DNA from: Bretschneidera sinensis
Taxonomy: Eukaryota > Streptophyta > Magnoliopsida > Brassicales > Akaniaceae
Direction: 5' to 3'
Assembly (NCBI GenBank): GCA_023935145.1
Contig: CM043699.1
Location: 64,776,138-64,840,137, forward strand
DNA: 64,000 nt
Part shown: piece by piece, positions 22,421 through 33,565 of the stretch
How positions within the stretch are numbered: the first letter of the stretch is position 1
How the letters are laid out: every line of letters begins with the position of its first letter
Notes under the pieces: model-generated
What the model was told of the DNA's origin: nothing
Seen by the model: only the letters and a program-made list of their open reading frames with translations
Databases searched by the model: none
Translations under genes and position numbers: made by a program

Positions 22421-23800
22421 TCATCTGACTCCAATCCTAAAACATCTAAGGCAATGATTGAACTTGCTTAGAGGTAAAACTTTAGTGCCTAACTCGGTAG
22501 GATTTTCTTCCGTGGCCACTTTGTCCACATGAATGCATCCTTCTGTAACATTTTTCCGAATTAAATGATACCAAACATCCATATGCTTTGTCCTCTCATG
22601 GAACACCGGATTCTTACACAAATGCAACGCACTTTGGCTATCCGAATGCACCACCACTTGCTCTTTTAGGACCTTCAACTCTTCCAACAACCATTTGCAC
22701 CACATAGCCTCCTTAATCGCTTCCGTTATGTACTCTGCCTCGGTTGTTGAGAGTGCTACCAATGGCTGCAACTGAGCCTTCCAACTTATACAACATCCAT
22801 TTAAGTTGAAGAAGTATGAGGTAATCGATCTTCTCTTGTCCCGGTCTGCTCCATAGTCCGAATCAGCATAACCTTCTAACCATATGGACTTACCCCTCTT
22901 CTTGTAAACAAGCCCCACATATGAGCTTCCTTTCAAATACCTTAGCAACCACTTCATCCCAAGCCAATTCTCCTTTTTGGGATTATTCATAAACCTGCTG
23001 AACACTCATGGCATAAGAAATGTTGGGTCTAGTGCTTACCATGGTGAACATGATTGATCCAACCGCACTAGAGTAAAGGACCTTTTCCATTTCCTTTTTC
23101 TCCTCATCCGATCTCAGACATTAATCGTTGGAGAACTTGAAATGACCAGTAAGAGGAAGCTTTACTGGTTTGCTATCTTCCATAGAAAACTTAGATATCA
23201 TCTTTTCTATGTAGGAAGACTAAGAAACCTCCAACCTGTTTCTCTCCCTTTCCCGGATTATACTCATCCTAAGGATCTTTTGTGCATGACCAAGATCCTT
23301 TATCTCAAACTCTGAACTGAGTTGAGACTTCAACCTTTCTATCCTCTCCGTGCTGTTACCAACCAACAGTATATCATCAACATAGATGAGGATAATCACC
23401 ATTTCTTCCACCTTGTGCACAACCGGTGAGAAAATTTCTGTGAAATCTATGCCTTCTCTTTGTGTGAACCCCTTTCCCACCAGCCTAGCCTTATACCAGA
23501 CTTTATCCCTTAGAGTTTTCATTTCTTAGATCTTGTAAATCCACTTACAATCCACAACCCTCTGTTTTCTGGTTTGGGCACCAATTCCTAAGAGTTGTTC
23601 TTCCTTAAAGAATGCATTTCCTCCTCCATAGCTAGCTTCCATCTTGACAAATCCTTACATCCCATGGCATCAATGTAAGTTTCTGGTTCACTCCCTCCTT
23701 CTAAATAAGGAGCTGCTACATTAGCATCCGCAAAATCATATCTCAAAGGTGGTCTGATCTGCCTCCTTTCCTGGTCCCTTGTGAGCTGATAATCATTCTA
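22421..23800 (-). pseudogene. Copia reverse transcriptase and RNase H (element E)
   Basis: RT comes first on the minus strand: about 23800-23523 is a stop-broken N-terminus and 23522-23220 is open with KARLVGKGFTQREGIDFTEI and the catalytic box ILIYVDDILLVGNSTERIER. Compared with element H, about 110 residues between SPVV and VMVIILIYVDD are missing, including the region with FLHGDLDETIYM, so RT is dead. RNase H, 23005-22421, has LEGYADSDYGADRDKRRSIT, then ALSTTEAEYITEAIKEAMWC and HSDSQSALHLCKNPVFHERT. Its acidic residues are all visible and the frame is open to the natural end. Confidence 0.9.
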
Positions 23801-25158
23801 ATTTGCTGCATCATCCCCTTCTAGTTCAGCCTCCTCTTGAGTGTCTTGAGCTTGGCCTTCATTAATGGGCTCTACCTGGTCCAAACCCTCTTGTTTTCCT
23901 TGCTCTACCTGAACTGAATTTTCTTTGATGCTATACTCCACATGATCTGGGCTGGTTTGCTCACTTTCCCCTGCAGGGTTAGTTTTCTCCAAATAGGGAA
24001 ATAAATGCTCATTAAAAATGACATCCCTACTTATTAGGAGTTTAGTTCCTTTTGGCTCCAAAGACCATAACCTATACCTCTTAACCCCTTCCCCATATCC
24101 TAGAAACACACTTTTTTTAGATCTTGGACTAAGTTTATCATCCTTTTTATGTGCATACACAGCACATCCAAAAGTCCTAAGGTTGCTTAACTCAAGGGGT
24201 TTACCACTCCACATCTTCTCGAGAGCCTTAAGATCAAAAACTCTAGAAGGTGATCTATTAACCAAATACACAGCAGTAGACACAGCTTCCCACCAAAAAC
24301 ATTTTGGTAACCCGGAACCAATTAACATGCACCTAACCTTTTCCATAAAGGTCCTATTCATCCTCTCAGCAACTCTATTTTGCTGAAGGGTTTCACAACC
24401 GTTCTATATCTTAGAATCCCATTTAACACACAGAATTTGTCAAATTCCTGATTGCAAAATTCTAAGTCATTATCGATTCATAAAACCTTAACTACGTTAC
24501 CCATTTGAGTTTCCATCAACTTTTTCCACACCACAAATTTATTCGAAGCATCTGATTTATTTTTAAACAAATAAGCCCAAACCTTTTTAGAATAATCATC
24601 AATTAAAGAAAAAAAGTATCGCTTACCTCCTTGTGTTGCTGTTCTTGCTGGTCCCCAAAGATTGGTATGAATGTAGTCAAGAATGCCCTTAGACTTATGC
24701 ACTCCGGTGTTGAAGCTGACCCGATGTTGCTTCCGAAGAACACAACATTCACAGAAATCAAGTTTCTCTACCTTGTCACCATCAAGTAAACCATCCTTGC
24801 TGAGAACTTGCAACCCCTTTTCGCTTATGTGTCCTAAACGATTGTGACAAAGAACTGCCTTATCCATCTGAGCCATCAAGCTTGCTGCTTGATCCTTGAT
24901 GTCCGTCTCTCTAATCATCTCATAGAGACCATCCTGTATTGCTGCTTTGATCACTACCAAAGATCCCTTGGTTACCTTGATCTTTCCTCCCTCTGCTTTG
25001 TATGTGTACCCCATGGAAACTAGCTGCCCCAAAGAGATCAAATTTCTTCTCAAATCTGGAAGATATCTCACATTCTGTAGTAGCCTTGTAATTCCATCAA
25101 ACATCCTCAATTGGATGTCTCCTATACCCCTCACTTGGCAAGAAGTATCGTTCCCCAA
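23798..25158 (-). pseudogene. Copia integrase (element E)
   Basis: The frame 25158-24478 runs from the end of the protease linker (LRRNLISLGQLVSMGYTYKA) into the zinc region, with CHNRLGHISEKGLQVLSKDG and CECCVLRKQHRVSFN giving HHCC. The core starts with LDYIHTNLWGPARTATQGGK, where the usual Asp of SDLWGP is Asn (HTNLWG), so the first catalytic residue is lost. After 24478 the frame breaks. It resumes at 24361 with NRTFMEKVRCMLIGSGLPKC, AVYLVNRSPS and FGCAVYAHKKDDKLSPRSKK and ends in an acidic linker. Confidence 0.88.
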
Positions 25159-25330
25159 GAAAACCTTTCCATCATTGGTTTCCTTGAAATTCTTGAACCA
25201 ATCCTAATGAGGGCACATGTGATAAGTGCACCTGGAATCCAAGATCCATTTCTCGCTACCCTGCCACTTGCTCACATTTGAGCACACAACAAAAACATCA
25301 TCATCTTGCTGTTATCCCTTGGCAGTCGAA
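25159..25330 (-). pseudogene. Copia protease region (element E)
   Basis: Between gag and integrase the minus strand reads WILDSRCTYHMCPH and then DWFKNFKETNDGKVFLGNDT. The protease active site is D-S-R-C here, whereas element H keeps D-S-G-C, so the essential Gly is changed. A stop lies close to the DWFKN word. Confidence 0.75.
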
Positions 25331-26160
25331 GCCTCTCAATTGTTGGCATGGCCTATTCCTTTCTCATCCCTCATCATCTTCTTACAGTCTCTCTTAAAAT
25401 GACCCTCCTTATTACAGTAGTAGCATTGCTTTCCTCCAAACTTCGGTTTGGAATGCGATCTTTCATGGCCTTGACCTCTACCCTTTGATTTGTCCCGGTA
25501 GTTTCCATGGATGTTACTGCCATTCTAAGTTGATGGCCTTCCTCTAATGAACAGCCCTTATCCACTTGATCCTTCCCTCATCTTGGCTTTGAAATCATGA
25601 GCTCTTATAGCATTAATCACAATTTTTTTGGTTAGTGTATCTCTTCTATATTCAATAGCATTAATCAAGCTTTCAAAACAATCGAGAAGAGAATTTAACA
25701 AAATAACAGCCAATTTTTCATCCGGGAATGTTATACTACAACTAGTTAAATCTTGAACTAGTTTATTAAACACATCAAGATTATCTTGCAACTCTTTATT
25801 AGGATCCATTTTAAAAGCAAAGATTCATTTTAGAAGATAGATTTTATTAGGGAAAGTCTTGGTAAGAAACAACTCATCTAGTTTTTTCCAAATGACAGCT
25901 GGATCTTCCGTATCGCCGCATTCCGTGGTCACACTATCCGACATGTGCAGAAAGATGGTGATGTATGCTATCTTCTTCATCTCATTCTGCTGGAGCTCCG
26001 TGATACTTGTTGGAAAATTGTCATCTTGTCCAATAGCCAAGTCCACCTTTTGTTGTATAAAAACCGCTTTGATTTTCCGCTTCCAAAGTGTAAAGTCTCC
26101 ATTTCCATCAAACTTCTCAACAATGAAATTTGAACCCATTTTGCGGAGAAAAAATCCCAA
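25331..26160 (-). pseudogene. Copia gag (element E)
   Basis: The frame 26160-25825 starts MGFFLRKMGSNFIVEKFDGN, then FTLWKRKIKAVFIQQKVDLA, typical of Tork-lineage Gag (UBN2 family). It has MSDSVTTECGDTEDPAVIWK and LFLTKTFPNKIYLLK. After a stop at about 25822, 25809-25558 continues MDPNKELQDNLDVFNKLVQD through LINAIEYRRDTLTKKIVINA. The zinc knuckle CYYCNKEGHFKRDCKK is at about 25386-25435. Two or three stops break an otherwise complete Gag. Confidence 0.88.
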
Positions 26161-26214
26161 GATTTATGCAGCACCCACAATTGCTTTCCAAACCTCTTCT
26201 CTTCAACTTCTAAA

Positions 26215-26302
26215 CCTCAAGAATCTGATCAAATCTTGATCCCAACACCGTTCTTGAACCTCAAGAACCCAATCAAATCTTGATCCCAACACCGTTCTTG
26301 AA
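26215..26302 (-). repeat. 44-bp direct repeat in the copia E leader
   Basis: Two tandem 44-bp units start at 26215 and 26259, each with CAAATCTTGATCCCAACACC. The same duplication occurs in element H at 34914-35001, so it belongs to the family and is not a copy-specific accident. Confidence 0.85.
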
Positions 26303-26358
26303 TCACCAAAGAAGTTTCCCTTGATTCTTGCTGCCTTGCTCTGATACCCGCTGTTCTA

Positions 26359-26370
26359 GCTCTGATACCA
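26359..26370 (-). promoter_or_regulatory. tRNA-iMet primer binding site of copia E
   Basis: Plus-strand GCTCTGATACCA equals the 3' end of plant initiator tRNA-Met. It is one base from the LTR end at 26372. A second imperfect copy, CTCTGATACCC, is 20 bp further inside at 26340-26350, followed by CTGTTCT, which resembles the LTR terminus. Confidence 0.92.
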
Positions 26371-26371
26371 C

Positions 26372-27277
26372 TGTTGGAAAATCACCTTTGCAAGAATCCC
26401 AGGTTGTGATCTTTCCAAACCCCCAAATCCAAAATAGTTTGTACTAAAACAAGAATCAAACCATAAAAAGAGAAAACACAAGCAATTGTTATCGAGGTTT
26501 GGCATTTTGCCTACGTCCCCGTGAGCTCCTCCGATCTCTCTGCACTAAATCAATGGAGTTCTTACAATTACAGCAACACCTCCTTAAGAACCCTCTTGTT
26601 CTTGATGAATGAAAGAAGAGAAAATAAAGAGATAAGAACTAAGTGTTTCCCTGGAATTTTCCCCAAGAAAATTTCAATTACAAAGCCCTTGAACCCCTAA
26701 TCTTGTATACTCTCTCTCACTTGAAACACCACTGAAGACTTGAGAGCCTATCTCTCTCAACACCAACCACTCTTGAAATGAGACCTCCTCTTGTGTTTTA
26801 TGTCTTTGCACCCTCACAGTTGATATATGTTATTGCTCCTAGATGATCTTTTATATAGAGCAATAACTTCTTTAACCAATCTTGGAGTCAATCTCAACTC
26901 TTAGATCTCAAGAACCAAAGACTCGTGGATCTCTAAAAGTCTAAGTGATCCTGTGCATTTTAACCAAGTCCTAACGTAGCAACTGAAAAAGAGAACATAA
27001 GGTGTCTGGTGTGCCTAGTATCGTAGCCCAGAACAGGGCAGGTCGTGGCGCACACTAGGGCAGAAAGCCTCCCATGCTGGTGGCCGCAGCACACAAGGCC
27101 TAGGCTGCGACGCACAGCCCTGTACTGTGGCGCACACCAGCCTGTGTCGTGGCGCACACCTAGTGGAGGAACTTTCTGACTTTGTTGGAGGCTGCGGCGC
27201 ACCAAGCCTGTGCCGCGGCTCAAAGACTGCTGAAGCTTCAATCTTTAACCATTTTATTCTTAGACAAATTCCTAACA
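26372..27277 (-). repeat. 5' LTR of copia element E (906 bp)
   Basis: Bounded by TGTTGGAAAATCACC at 26372 and CCTAACA at 27277, followed by target copy ATATA. It is about 60 bp longer than its partner because the GC-rich U3 region (27000-27225) has extra GTGGCGCACACC-type words. The minus-strand TATA box is near 26848-26858, flanked by the same 10-bp inverted repeat (26829-26838 and 26858-26867). Confidence 0.92.
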
Positions 27278-27282
27278 ATATA

Positions 27283-27743
27283 TATGATAATTGATAGATG
27301 AAAACGATATCTCATATTATGATTATGATTGAAATATGAATTATGACTTTAAGTATACAAATCAAGTACTTCTAGTAAATTAAATTTACTGAGCTTGTGA
27401 AGCTCACTCCTCATTGTTAAATAATTTCAGGCAGCAGACAGGATTGGTAGACTATTGAACAGAGACTCAGAGTGAGTGGTTTAAATAAGTCTCATAGTCA
27501 GCATCCTTGGATTTTATTGAGAAAGAGGAAGGAAAAGTTGTACGATCATGCATTTTGTTATATTTTTATATATTCAAAATTTTTATGAGAAAGATGTATC
27601 TTCTCTGTAAAGAGTTTAGGCTGAAGTTGTAAATATTATTTCATGTTGATGATGTTTTTAATTGTTGCATGTATATGTTGTTCTTGAAATCTTAAATGTG
27701 ACAACACTATCTCGGGTAGGCCAAACTGGGATGGGTTATTACA
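27283..27743 (+). repeat. 3' LTR of element D, second part (after copia E)
   Basis: It continues the LTR after the second ATATA target copy and ends GATGGGTTATTACA at 27743, the mirror of the TGTAAC end of element G LTRs. A palindrome GAGCTTGTGAAGCTC is at 27391-27405. From 27744 the sequence is integrase of Tat element F. Confidence 0.8.
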
Positions 27744-28840
27744 TCCTAGTACTTGATCTTTTTTATGTTCGATAGGCCCATAAAGCTGCAAATAACAAAT
27801 CATTGCATTTTCTGGAATTCTGGTCGATTGCCTTTTTTAGATTATTTTTTATAATCTTATCCGTCATTTCAGCTTTATCATTAGCTTGACCATAATATGG
27901 ACAAGAATTAATTAAATTAATCTCATAATCCTATAAGAATGCTTAAACTCATTTCTCGTTAAAGACTAACACATTATCCGCAATTAAAGATTCTAGGATT
28001 CCAAATCGATGAATAATCATCTCTTGGAAAAATTTTATGAACTTAACTTTATCAATTTCTTTGTAGGATTTAGTTTATGCCCATTTAGTAATATAATTAG
28101 TGGCCATTAACACAAATGCTTGTCCTTCATTTGAATCAGGGTAGATCTTTCCAATTATATCAATGGCTTATTCTTTGACTGGTCGTAGTTTGACAACTGA
28201 ATGCAAGGTACTAGCATGAACTCGAGGTATGTTTCCATGCCGTTAACATGCTTGACAGCCCTTAGAGTATTCGAGGAAATCTTTTAAGATGGAAGGATAG
28301 TATTACCCATACCTTCGTATTAACTAGCACATGTTTAGTCCTGACTAATGGGTGACACAAATTCCTTCGTGCACTGCGATCATGACTTGTGGTGATTCCT
28401 CTATTCTTAGACACTTCAAAAGTAATCCTTCAGCATCTCATTTCTACAGCTCTTCATTTTCTCCCCCAAAGAACATGATGTCAAGCTTTTAACTTTAAAG
28501 AGTTCTTTGCTTTTGTATTCGAATTCCTTAGGAATTCTATAATTCGTTTTCTCCATTTGTTGTGCTGATAAACTTGGATGAGAAAAACATTTGTTGCAAT
28601 TTTTCTATAAGAGACAGGAGGGATCGTTCTTCGATTCAGCCTAGCTAATTTATTTCTCCAATTTCATAGGACTCGATGCCCTATGGCCATTTGAGCTAGC
28701 ATGTTTGCTCTCGAGGGACAAGATGTAAAGTTACATCATCAAATTCTTTGAGCAATTGTTGTGCTGCTACTAATTATGGAGCCAACATGGCACTCATACA
28801 TTTTCATTTTCCTATTAATTGCATGATAACAAGCAATAAG
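27744..28840 (-). pseudogene. Tat element F, integrase and RNase H part (left of chromovirus G)
   Basis: No frame is open for more than about 60 codons, but the sequence follows 12733-13830 of element C closely by eye (for example GTTCGATAGGCCCATAAA at both places). It is therefore the core and N-terminal part of Tat integrase and the linker to RNase H. It starts exactly at the end of the element D LTR (27743) and is interrupted at 28840 by chromovirus G with ATAAG duplications; the rest of F resumes at 44265. Confidence 0.8.
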
Positions 28841-29962
28841 TGTAACGATCCATCCTGGGCTGGCCATCCCGAAACAGAATCATCACATTTTGCGATCCCA
28901 ACACAACACATATATGAAATAATTTAAAAAACATACATCAACATAAAATAATAATTACATCCATTTCCTCAACTATTTTCACAGGAGATTAATCATCTTT
29001 CTCCTATTAGGAACAAATATAATAAAATGCATGAACAGTCTTACTTAAAATTTTATTTCCTTCTCTTTCTTACAATGTCTAAGGATGTTGACCACGGGAC
29101 TTACTTAAATTACTCAACTTGAAACTCAACTCAATAATCTACCAGTCTTGGTCACTGCCTGAAATTTATTCTACAATGAGAAGTGAGCTTCACAATCTCA
29201 ATGAATTAAATTTACTGAAAGTACTCGATTTGTATACTTTTAGTCACAATTCAATATTCAATCATAACAGTATTATTTTGATATTCTTTCATCTATCATC
29301 TCATATATACTTCAACATAAATATTCTTTTATCTCTTCATATATCAAAATTCCAATTAATCATCATACTATATTCTTGCAAAATTCTATCTCATATTCAT
29401 ATCATTTCAATTATCTTATCATATATTTAATCGGCTTAAATTTATAATTTCAATGTCAAGATCATCATCTTTCTATCATAATTTACCTCATCATGAGGTT
29501 AACAAAATACAATCAATCATTGTCTATCATATTCTATTCAATCAATTTAGCATCATAATTGTCTTATTTGAAGGCTCATCTTTCTATCATCATTTCATAA
29601 GCAACTCTAATCCTTTAGCATCACAATCATCTGTAATAAAATATTCAAATAAAAATATATATAATTATATCATCGTCATTTCTTTCTTTCTTTCTAATCA
29701 TTTCATCATCACTCCATACTATCAACGTATGGGAAATATCAATTTCGGTATATCATCTGGGAATGTCTTTCCACATGTCGACATGTTTCATCTAGACCAG
29801 CTACCTTCTTGGTCTTTTCTCTATGCATATGATCAACAACATGCAAGCAAGCATATCATAACATACAAATCAAACTATATTTTCATTATATCATATGTAT
29901 ATCAACAATCTCTTCATATAATATCAACTTATTGATCACAGCCTTAAGAGATCCATTTCTCT
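28841..29962 (-). repeat. 3' LTR of chromovirus G, first part
   Basis: Starts TGTAACGATCCATCCTGGGC, as does the other LTR at 42064, and follows it base for base with substitutions until 29962, where copia H is inserted. It contains GAGCTTCACAATCTC at 29185-29199, a slightly decayed copy of the palindrome found in the other LTRs. Open frames here are chance frames. Confidence 0.9.
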
Positions 29963-30814
29963 TGTTGAAAATCACCTCAAGAATTCCAGGTGGTGACCTT
30001 CAAACACCCAAGTCCAGAATGACTTGTAATAAAATAGGAGTCAAACAATCAAAGAAAGAACACAAGCAATTATTATCGAGGTTCGACAATTTTCCTACGT
30101 CCCCATGAGCTCCTCCAAGCTCTCTACACTAAATCAATGGAGTTCTTACAATTACAGCAACACCTCCTCAAGAACCCTCTTGTTCTTGATACATGAAAGA
30201 AGAGAAAAGAAAGAGATAAGAACTTAGTGTTTCCCTGGAATTTTCCCCAAGAAAATTCCAATTACAAAGCCCTTGAACCCCACTTCTTGAATACTCTCTC
30301 TCACTTGTAACATCTCTGAAGATTTGAGAGTCTTTCTCTCTCAACACCAAGCACTCTTGGAATAAGACTTCTTCTTGTGCCTCTCTTGTGTTTTGTGTCT
30401 TTGCACTCTCACACTTGCACTTATGTTACTTGTTTTGATGGTTGTTGTTGATGACCCTTTATATAGAGCACCAACTTCTTGAAACAATCTTGAAGTCAAT
30501 CTCAACCCTTAGATCTTGAGGACCAAAGAATCATGGCCTTTCAAGTGAACCTGTGCATTTTAACCAAGTCGCACGCACCATTCCAAAGTGTTGAATATCA
30601 AGTGTCAGGTGTGCCTTGCGCCGTGGCTCATAACAGGGCAGGCCACGGTGCACAACAGGACAGGAAAACCTCCCATGCTAGAGGCCGCGGCGCACACCTG
30701 GTGGAGGACCACCTCCACTTGCTGGAGGCCGCAGTGCACACCACTTGTGCTGCGGCGCCAACCAGCACTTCATGCTGAAATTTCCATCTTTTAATTCTTA
30801 GACAAATTCCAATA
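29963..30814 (-). repeat. 3' LTR of copia element H (852 bp)
   Basis: Starts TGTTGAAAATCACCTC and ends TTCCAATA at 30814 (CAACA in the other copies, so the terminal C is mutated). The minus-strand TATA box CTATATAAAGG is at 30453-30463 by analogy with E. GC-rich U3 words, for example GGCCGCGGCGCACACC, lie at 30610-30760. Confidence 0.9.
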
Positions 30815-30894
30815 ATCTCTACCTTTGCTAAGCAATTAAACTTGAACCCATTGTGCAGAGAACTCAGGATCCAAACACAACATGAGTCAACGTA

Positions 30895-32580
30895 TCATCC
30901 GACTCCAATCTTAAGAAGTCCAAGGCAATCATTGAACTTGCTTAGAGGTAGAACTTTGGTGCCTAAATCTACAGGATTTTTTTCCGTGGCTACCTTATCC
31001 ACATGAATGCATCCTTCCGTAAAATTTTCTCGAATGAAATGATACCGAACATCCATATGCTTTGTCCTCTCATGGAACATCGGATTCTTGCACAAATACA
31101 ATGCACTTTAGCTATCCGAATACACCACCACCTACTCTTTTAGGACCTTCAACTCATCTAACAACCCTTTGCACCACATAGCCTCCTTAATAGCTTCCGT
31201 TGCCACTATGTACTCAGCCTCAGTTGTTGAGAGTGCTACCACCGGCTACAACTGAGCCTTCCAACTTATACAACATTCATTGAAGTTGAAGAAGTAGGAG
31301 GTAATCGATCTTCTCTTATCCCAGTCTACTCCATAGTCCGAATCAGCATATCCTTCCAAACAGATGGACTTACCCCTATTCTCATAAACAAGCTCCATAT
31401 CTGGGCTTCCCTTCAAGTACCTCAGCAACCACTTTATCCCAACCCAATGCTCATTTCCGGGATTACTCATAAACCTGCTGAGAACACTAATTGAATGAGC
31501 AATGTCGGGTCTAGTGCTTACCATGGTGAACATTACAGATCCAACCGCACTAGAGTAAGGGACCTTTTCTATTTCCTTCTTCTCCTCATCCATTCTAGGA
31601 CATTGATTGCTAGAGAACTTGAAATGACCAGCAAGGAAAATTTTTACTGGTTTACTATCTTCCATAGAAAACTTAGATAGCATCTTTTCTATGTAGAAAG
31701 ACTGAGAAACCTTCAATCTATTTCTCTCCCTTTCCAGGATTATACTCATCCCAAGGATCTTCTGTGCATGGCCAAGATCCTTCATCTCAAACTCTGAACT
31801 GAGTTGAGACTTCAACCTTTCTATCCTCTCCCTGCTGCTCCCAACCAACAGCATGTCATCGACATAGATAAGGATAATCACCATTACCTCCACCTTGTGA
31901 CCTTTGAAGTACAAGCACGAATCATAGTAGCTTCTTATGAAACCCAAGCTAGTTACAAAGGAATCGAACCACTTGTTCCATTGCCGAGGTGATTGGTTCA
32001 GACCATAGAGAGATTTCTTAAATTGGCACACCAAATCTCCCTGCCTTCTTTCCTTATAGCCTTCAGGTTGCCTCATATAGATGGTCTCATCAAGATCTCC
32101 ATGTAAGAACACTGTCTTCACATTCATTTGCTCGATCTCCCAATTAAATTGGACCACCATAGCTAAAATTATCCTTATCGTCTTGTATTTCACAACCGGT
32201 GAGAATATTTCGATGAAATCTATGCCTTCTCTTTGTGTGAACCCCTTCGCCACCAGCCTAGCCTTATACCATAATTTATCCCCTGGAGTGTTCCCTTCTT
32301 TGATCTTGTAAATCTACTTACATTCCACAACTCTCTGTTTTTCTGGTTTCGGCACCAATTCCAAAGAGTTGTTCTTCCTCAAAGAATGCATTTCCTCCTC
32401 CATAGCTAGCTTCCATCTTAATGAATCCTTACATCCCATGGCATCAATGTAAGTTTCTGATTCACTCCCTCCTTCTGAATAAGGAGCTGCTACATTAGCA
32501 TCCGCAAAACCATATCTCAAAGGTGGTCTGACCAGCCTTCTTTCCTCCCTATCCCTTGTGAGCTAATAATTATTCTGATT
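30895..32580 (-). pseudogene. Copia reverse transcriptase and RNase H (element H)
   Basis: The main frame, 32253-31246 (335 codons), starts MAKGFTQREGIDFIEIFSPV, includes FLHGDLDETIYMRQPEGYKE, SLYGLNQSPRQWNKWFDSF and the catalytic box ILIYVDDMLLVGSSRERIER. It runs into RNase H at LEGYADSDYGVDWDKRRSIT. A stop at about 31244 follows. The end of RNase H (31101-30895) keeps YLCKNPMFHERTKHMDVRYH. The RT N-terminus at 32520-32314 (DAMGCKDSLRWKLAMEEEMH) is separated by one stop. This is the most complete copia RT here. Confidence 0.9.
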
Positions 32581-33560
32581 TGCTGCATCATCCCCCTCTA
32601 GTTCAGCTTCCTCTTGAGTGTCCTGAGCTTGGCCTTCATCAATGGGCTCTACCTGGTCCGAACCCTCTTGCCTTCCTTGCTGTACCTGAACTAAATTTTC
32701 CTTGATGCTATGCTCCACATAAACCGGGCTGGTTTGCCCATAATCCCCTGCAGGGTTAGTTTTCTCCAAATAGGGAAATAAATGCTCATTAAAAATGAAA
32801 TCCCTACTTATTATGAGTTTAGTTACTTTTTGCTCTAAGGACCACAACCTATAGCCCTTAACCCCTTCACCATACCCTAGAAACACATTTTCTAGACCTT
32901 GGGCTAAGTTTATCATCCTTTTGATGTGCAAATACAGCACATCCAAAAGTCCTAAGGTTATTCAACTCAGGGAGTTTACCACTCCACATCTCCTTGGGAG
33001 TCTTGAGATCTAAAGCTCTAGAGGGTGATCTATTAACCAAATACGTAGCAGTAGACACAGATTCCCCCAAAAACATTTGGGTAATCCAGAACCAATTAAT
33101 ATGCACCTAAACTTTTCTATAAGAGTCCTATTCATCCTCTCAGCAACTCCATTTTGCTGAGGGGTTTTCACAACCGTTCTATGTCTTAGAATCCCGTTTA
33201 ACTCACAGAATTTATCAAAATCCTTATTAAAAAATTCTAAGCCATTATCAGTTCTTAAAACCTTAACTACCCTACCCGTTTGAGTTTCCAGCAACTTTTT
33301 CCATACCACAAACTTATTCAAAGCATCTGATTTATTTTTAAGCAAATAAACCCAAATCTTTCTAGAATAATCATCAATTAAAGAAAGAAAGTAAAGATTA
33401 CCTCCTTGTGTTGGTGTTCTTGCTGGCCCCTAAATATTCGCTTAAATGTAGTCAAGAATACCCTTAGACTTGTGCATTCTGGTGTTGAAGCTGACCCGAT
33501 GTTGCTTCCCAAGAACACAACATTCGCAAAAATCAAGTTTCTCTACCTTGTCACCATCAA
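32563..33560 (-). pseudogene. Copia integrase (element H), zinc region partly deleted
   Basis: The core frame 33345-33010 has NKFVVWKKLLETQTGRVVKV, then VLRTDNGLEFFNKDFDKFCE with the second catalytic Asp, and TPQQNGVAERMNRTLIEKF with the Glu. Frameshifts lead to 33106-32867 (YLVNRSPSRALDLKTPKEMW) and 32946-32563, an acidic tail. N-terminal to the core, the HHCC part CHNRLGHISEKGLQVL seen in E is missing. In its place is a duplicated CTCATAGAGACCATCCTT word (near 33578-33596 and 33619-33637). Confidence 0.85.
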
Positions 33561-33565
33561 GTAAA

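Larger units (their letters stand above)
21496..27277 (-). mobile_element. Element E: Tork/Tnt1-like Ty1/copia retrotransposon
   Basis: A complete structure with LTRs at 21496-22339 and 26372-27277, tRNA-iMet primer site, and minus-strand gag, protease, integrase, RT and RNase H in copia order. Target duplications ATATA at 21491-21495 and 27278-27282 flank it, so the insertion into the 3' LTR of element D is precise. All genes are damaged and RT has a large deletion. Element H is a second, independent copy of the same family. Confidence 0.93.
14861..27743 (+). mobile_element. Element D: Tekay/Del-type chromovirus, decayed, hosting copia element E
   Basis: Plus-strand order: truncated 5' LTR, gag, protease, RT, RNase H, integrase, 3' LTR. 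The two LTRs share a TATA box, a leader and U5 words such as CTTGAAATCGAGTAATTTAC. The 3' LTR is interrupted by copia element E and ends ATGGGTTATTACA at 27743. The 5' LTR lacks U3, the primer site is deleted, and integrase joins the LTR without C-terminal domain or chromodomain. Gene wording closely parallels element G, which supports the Tekay/Del assignment. Confidence 0.8.

Noticed and set aside
26960..27278. Open frames in the GC-rich LTR parts of the copia elements (also 30533-30794 and 35589-35958)
   Set aside because: They lie in U3 repeats in LTRs, differ in frame between copies and match no known protein.
12261..28840. Tat elements C and F as two halves of one element split by D
   Set aside because: Both contain the same integrase and RNase H segment with many differences, so they are two copies.
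29119..29935. Plus-strand frames of 103 and 160 codons in the chromovirus G LTR
   Set aside because: They are Ser/Ile/His-rich chance frames in LTR sequence and are not kept in the other LTR.
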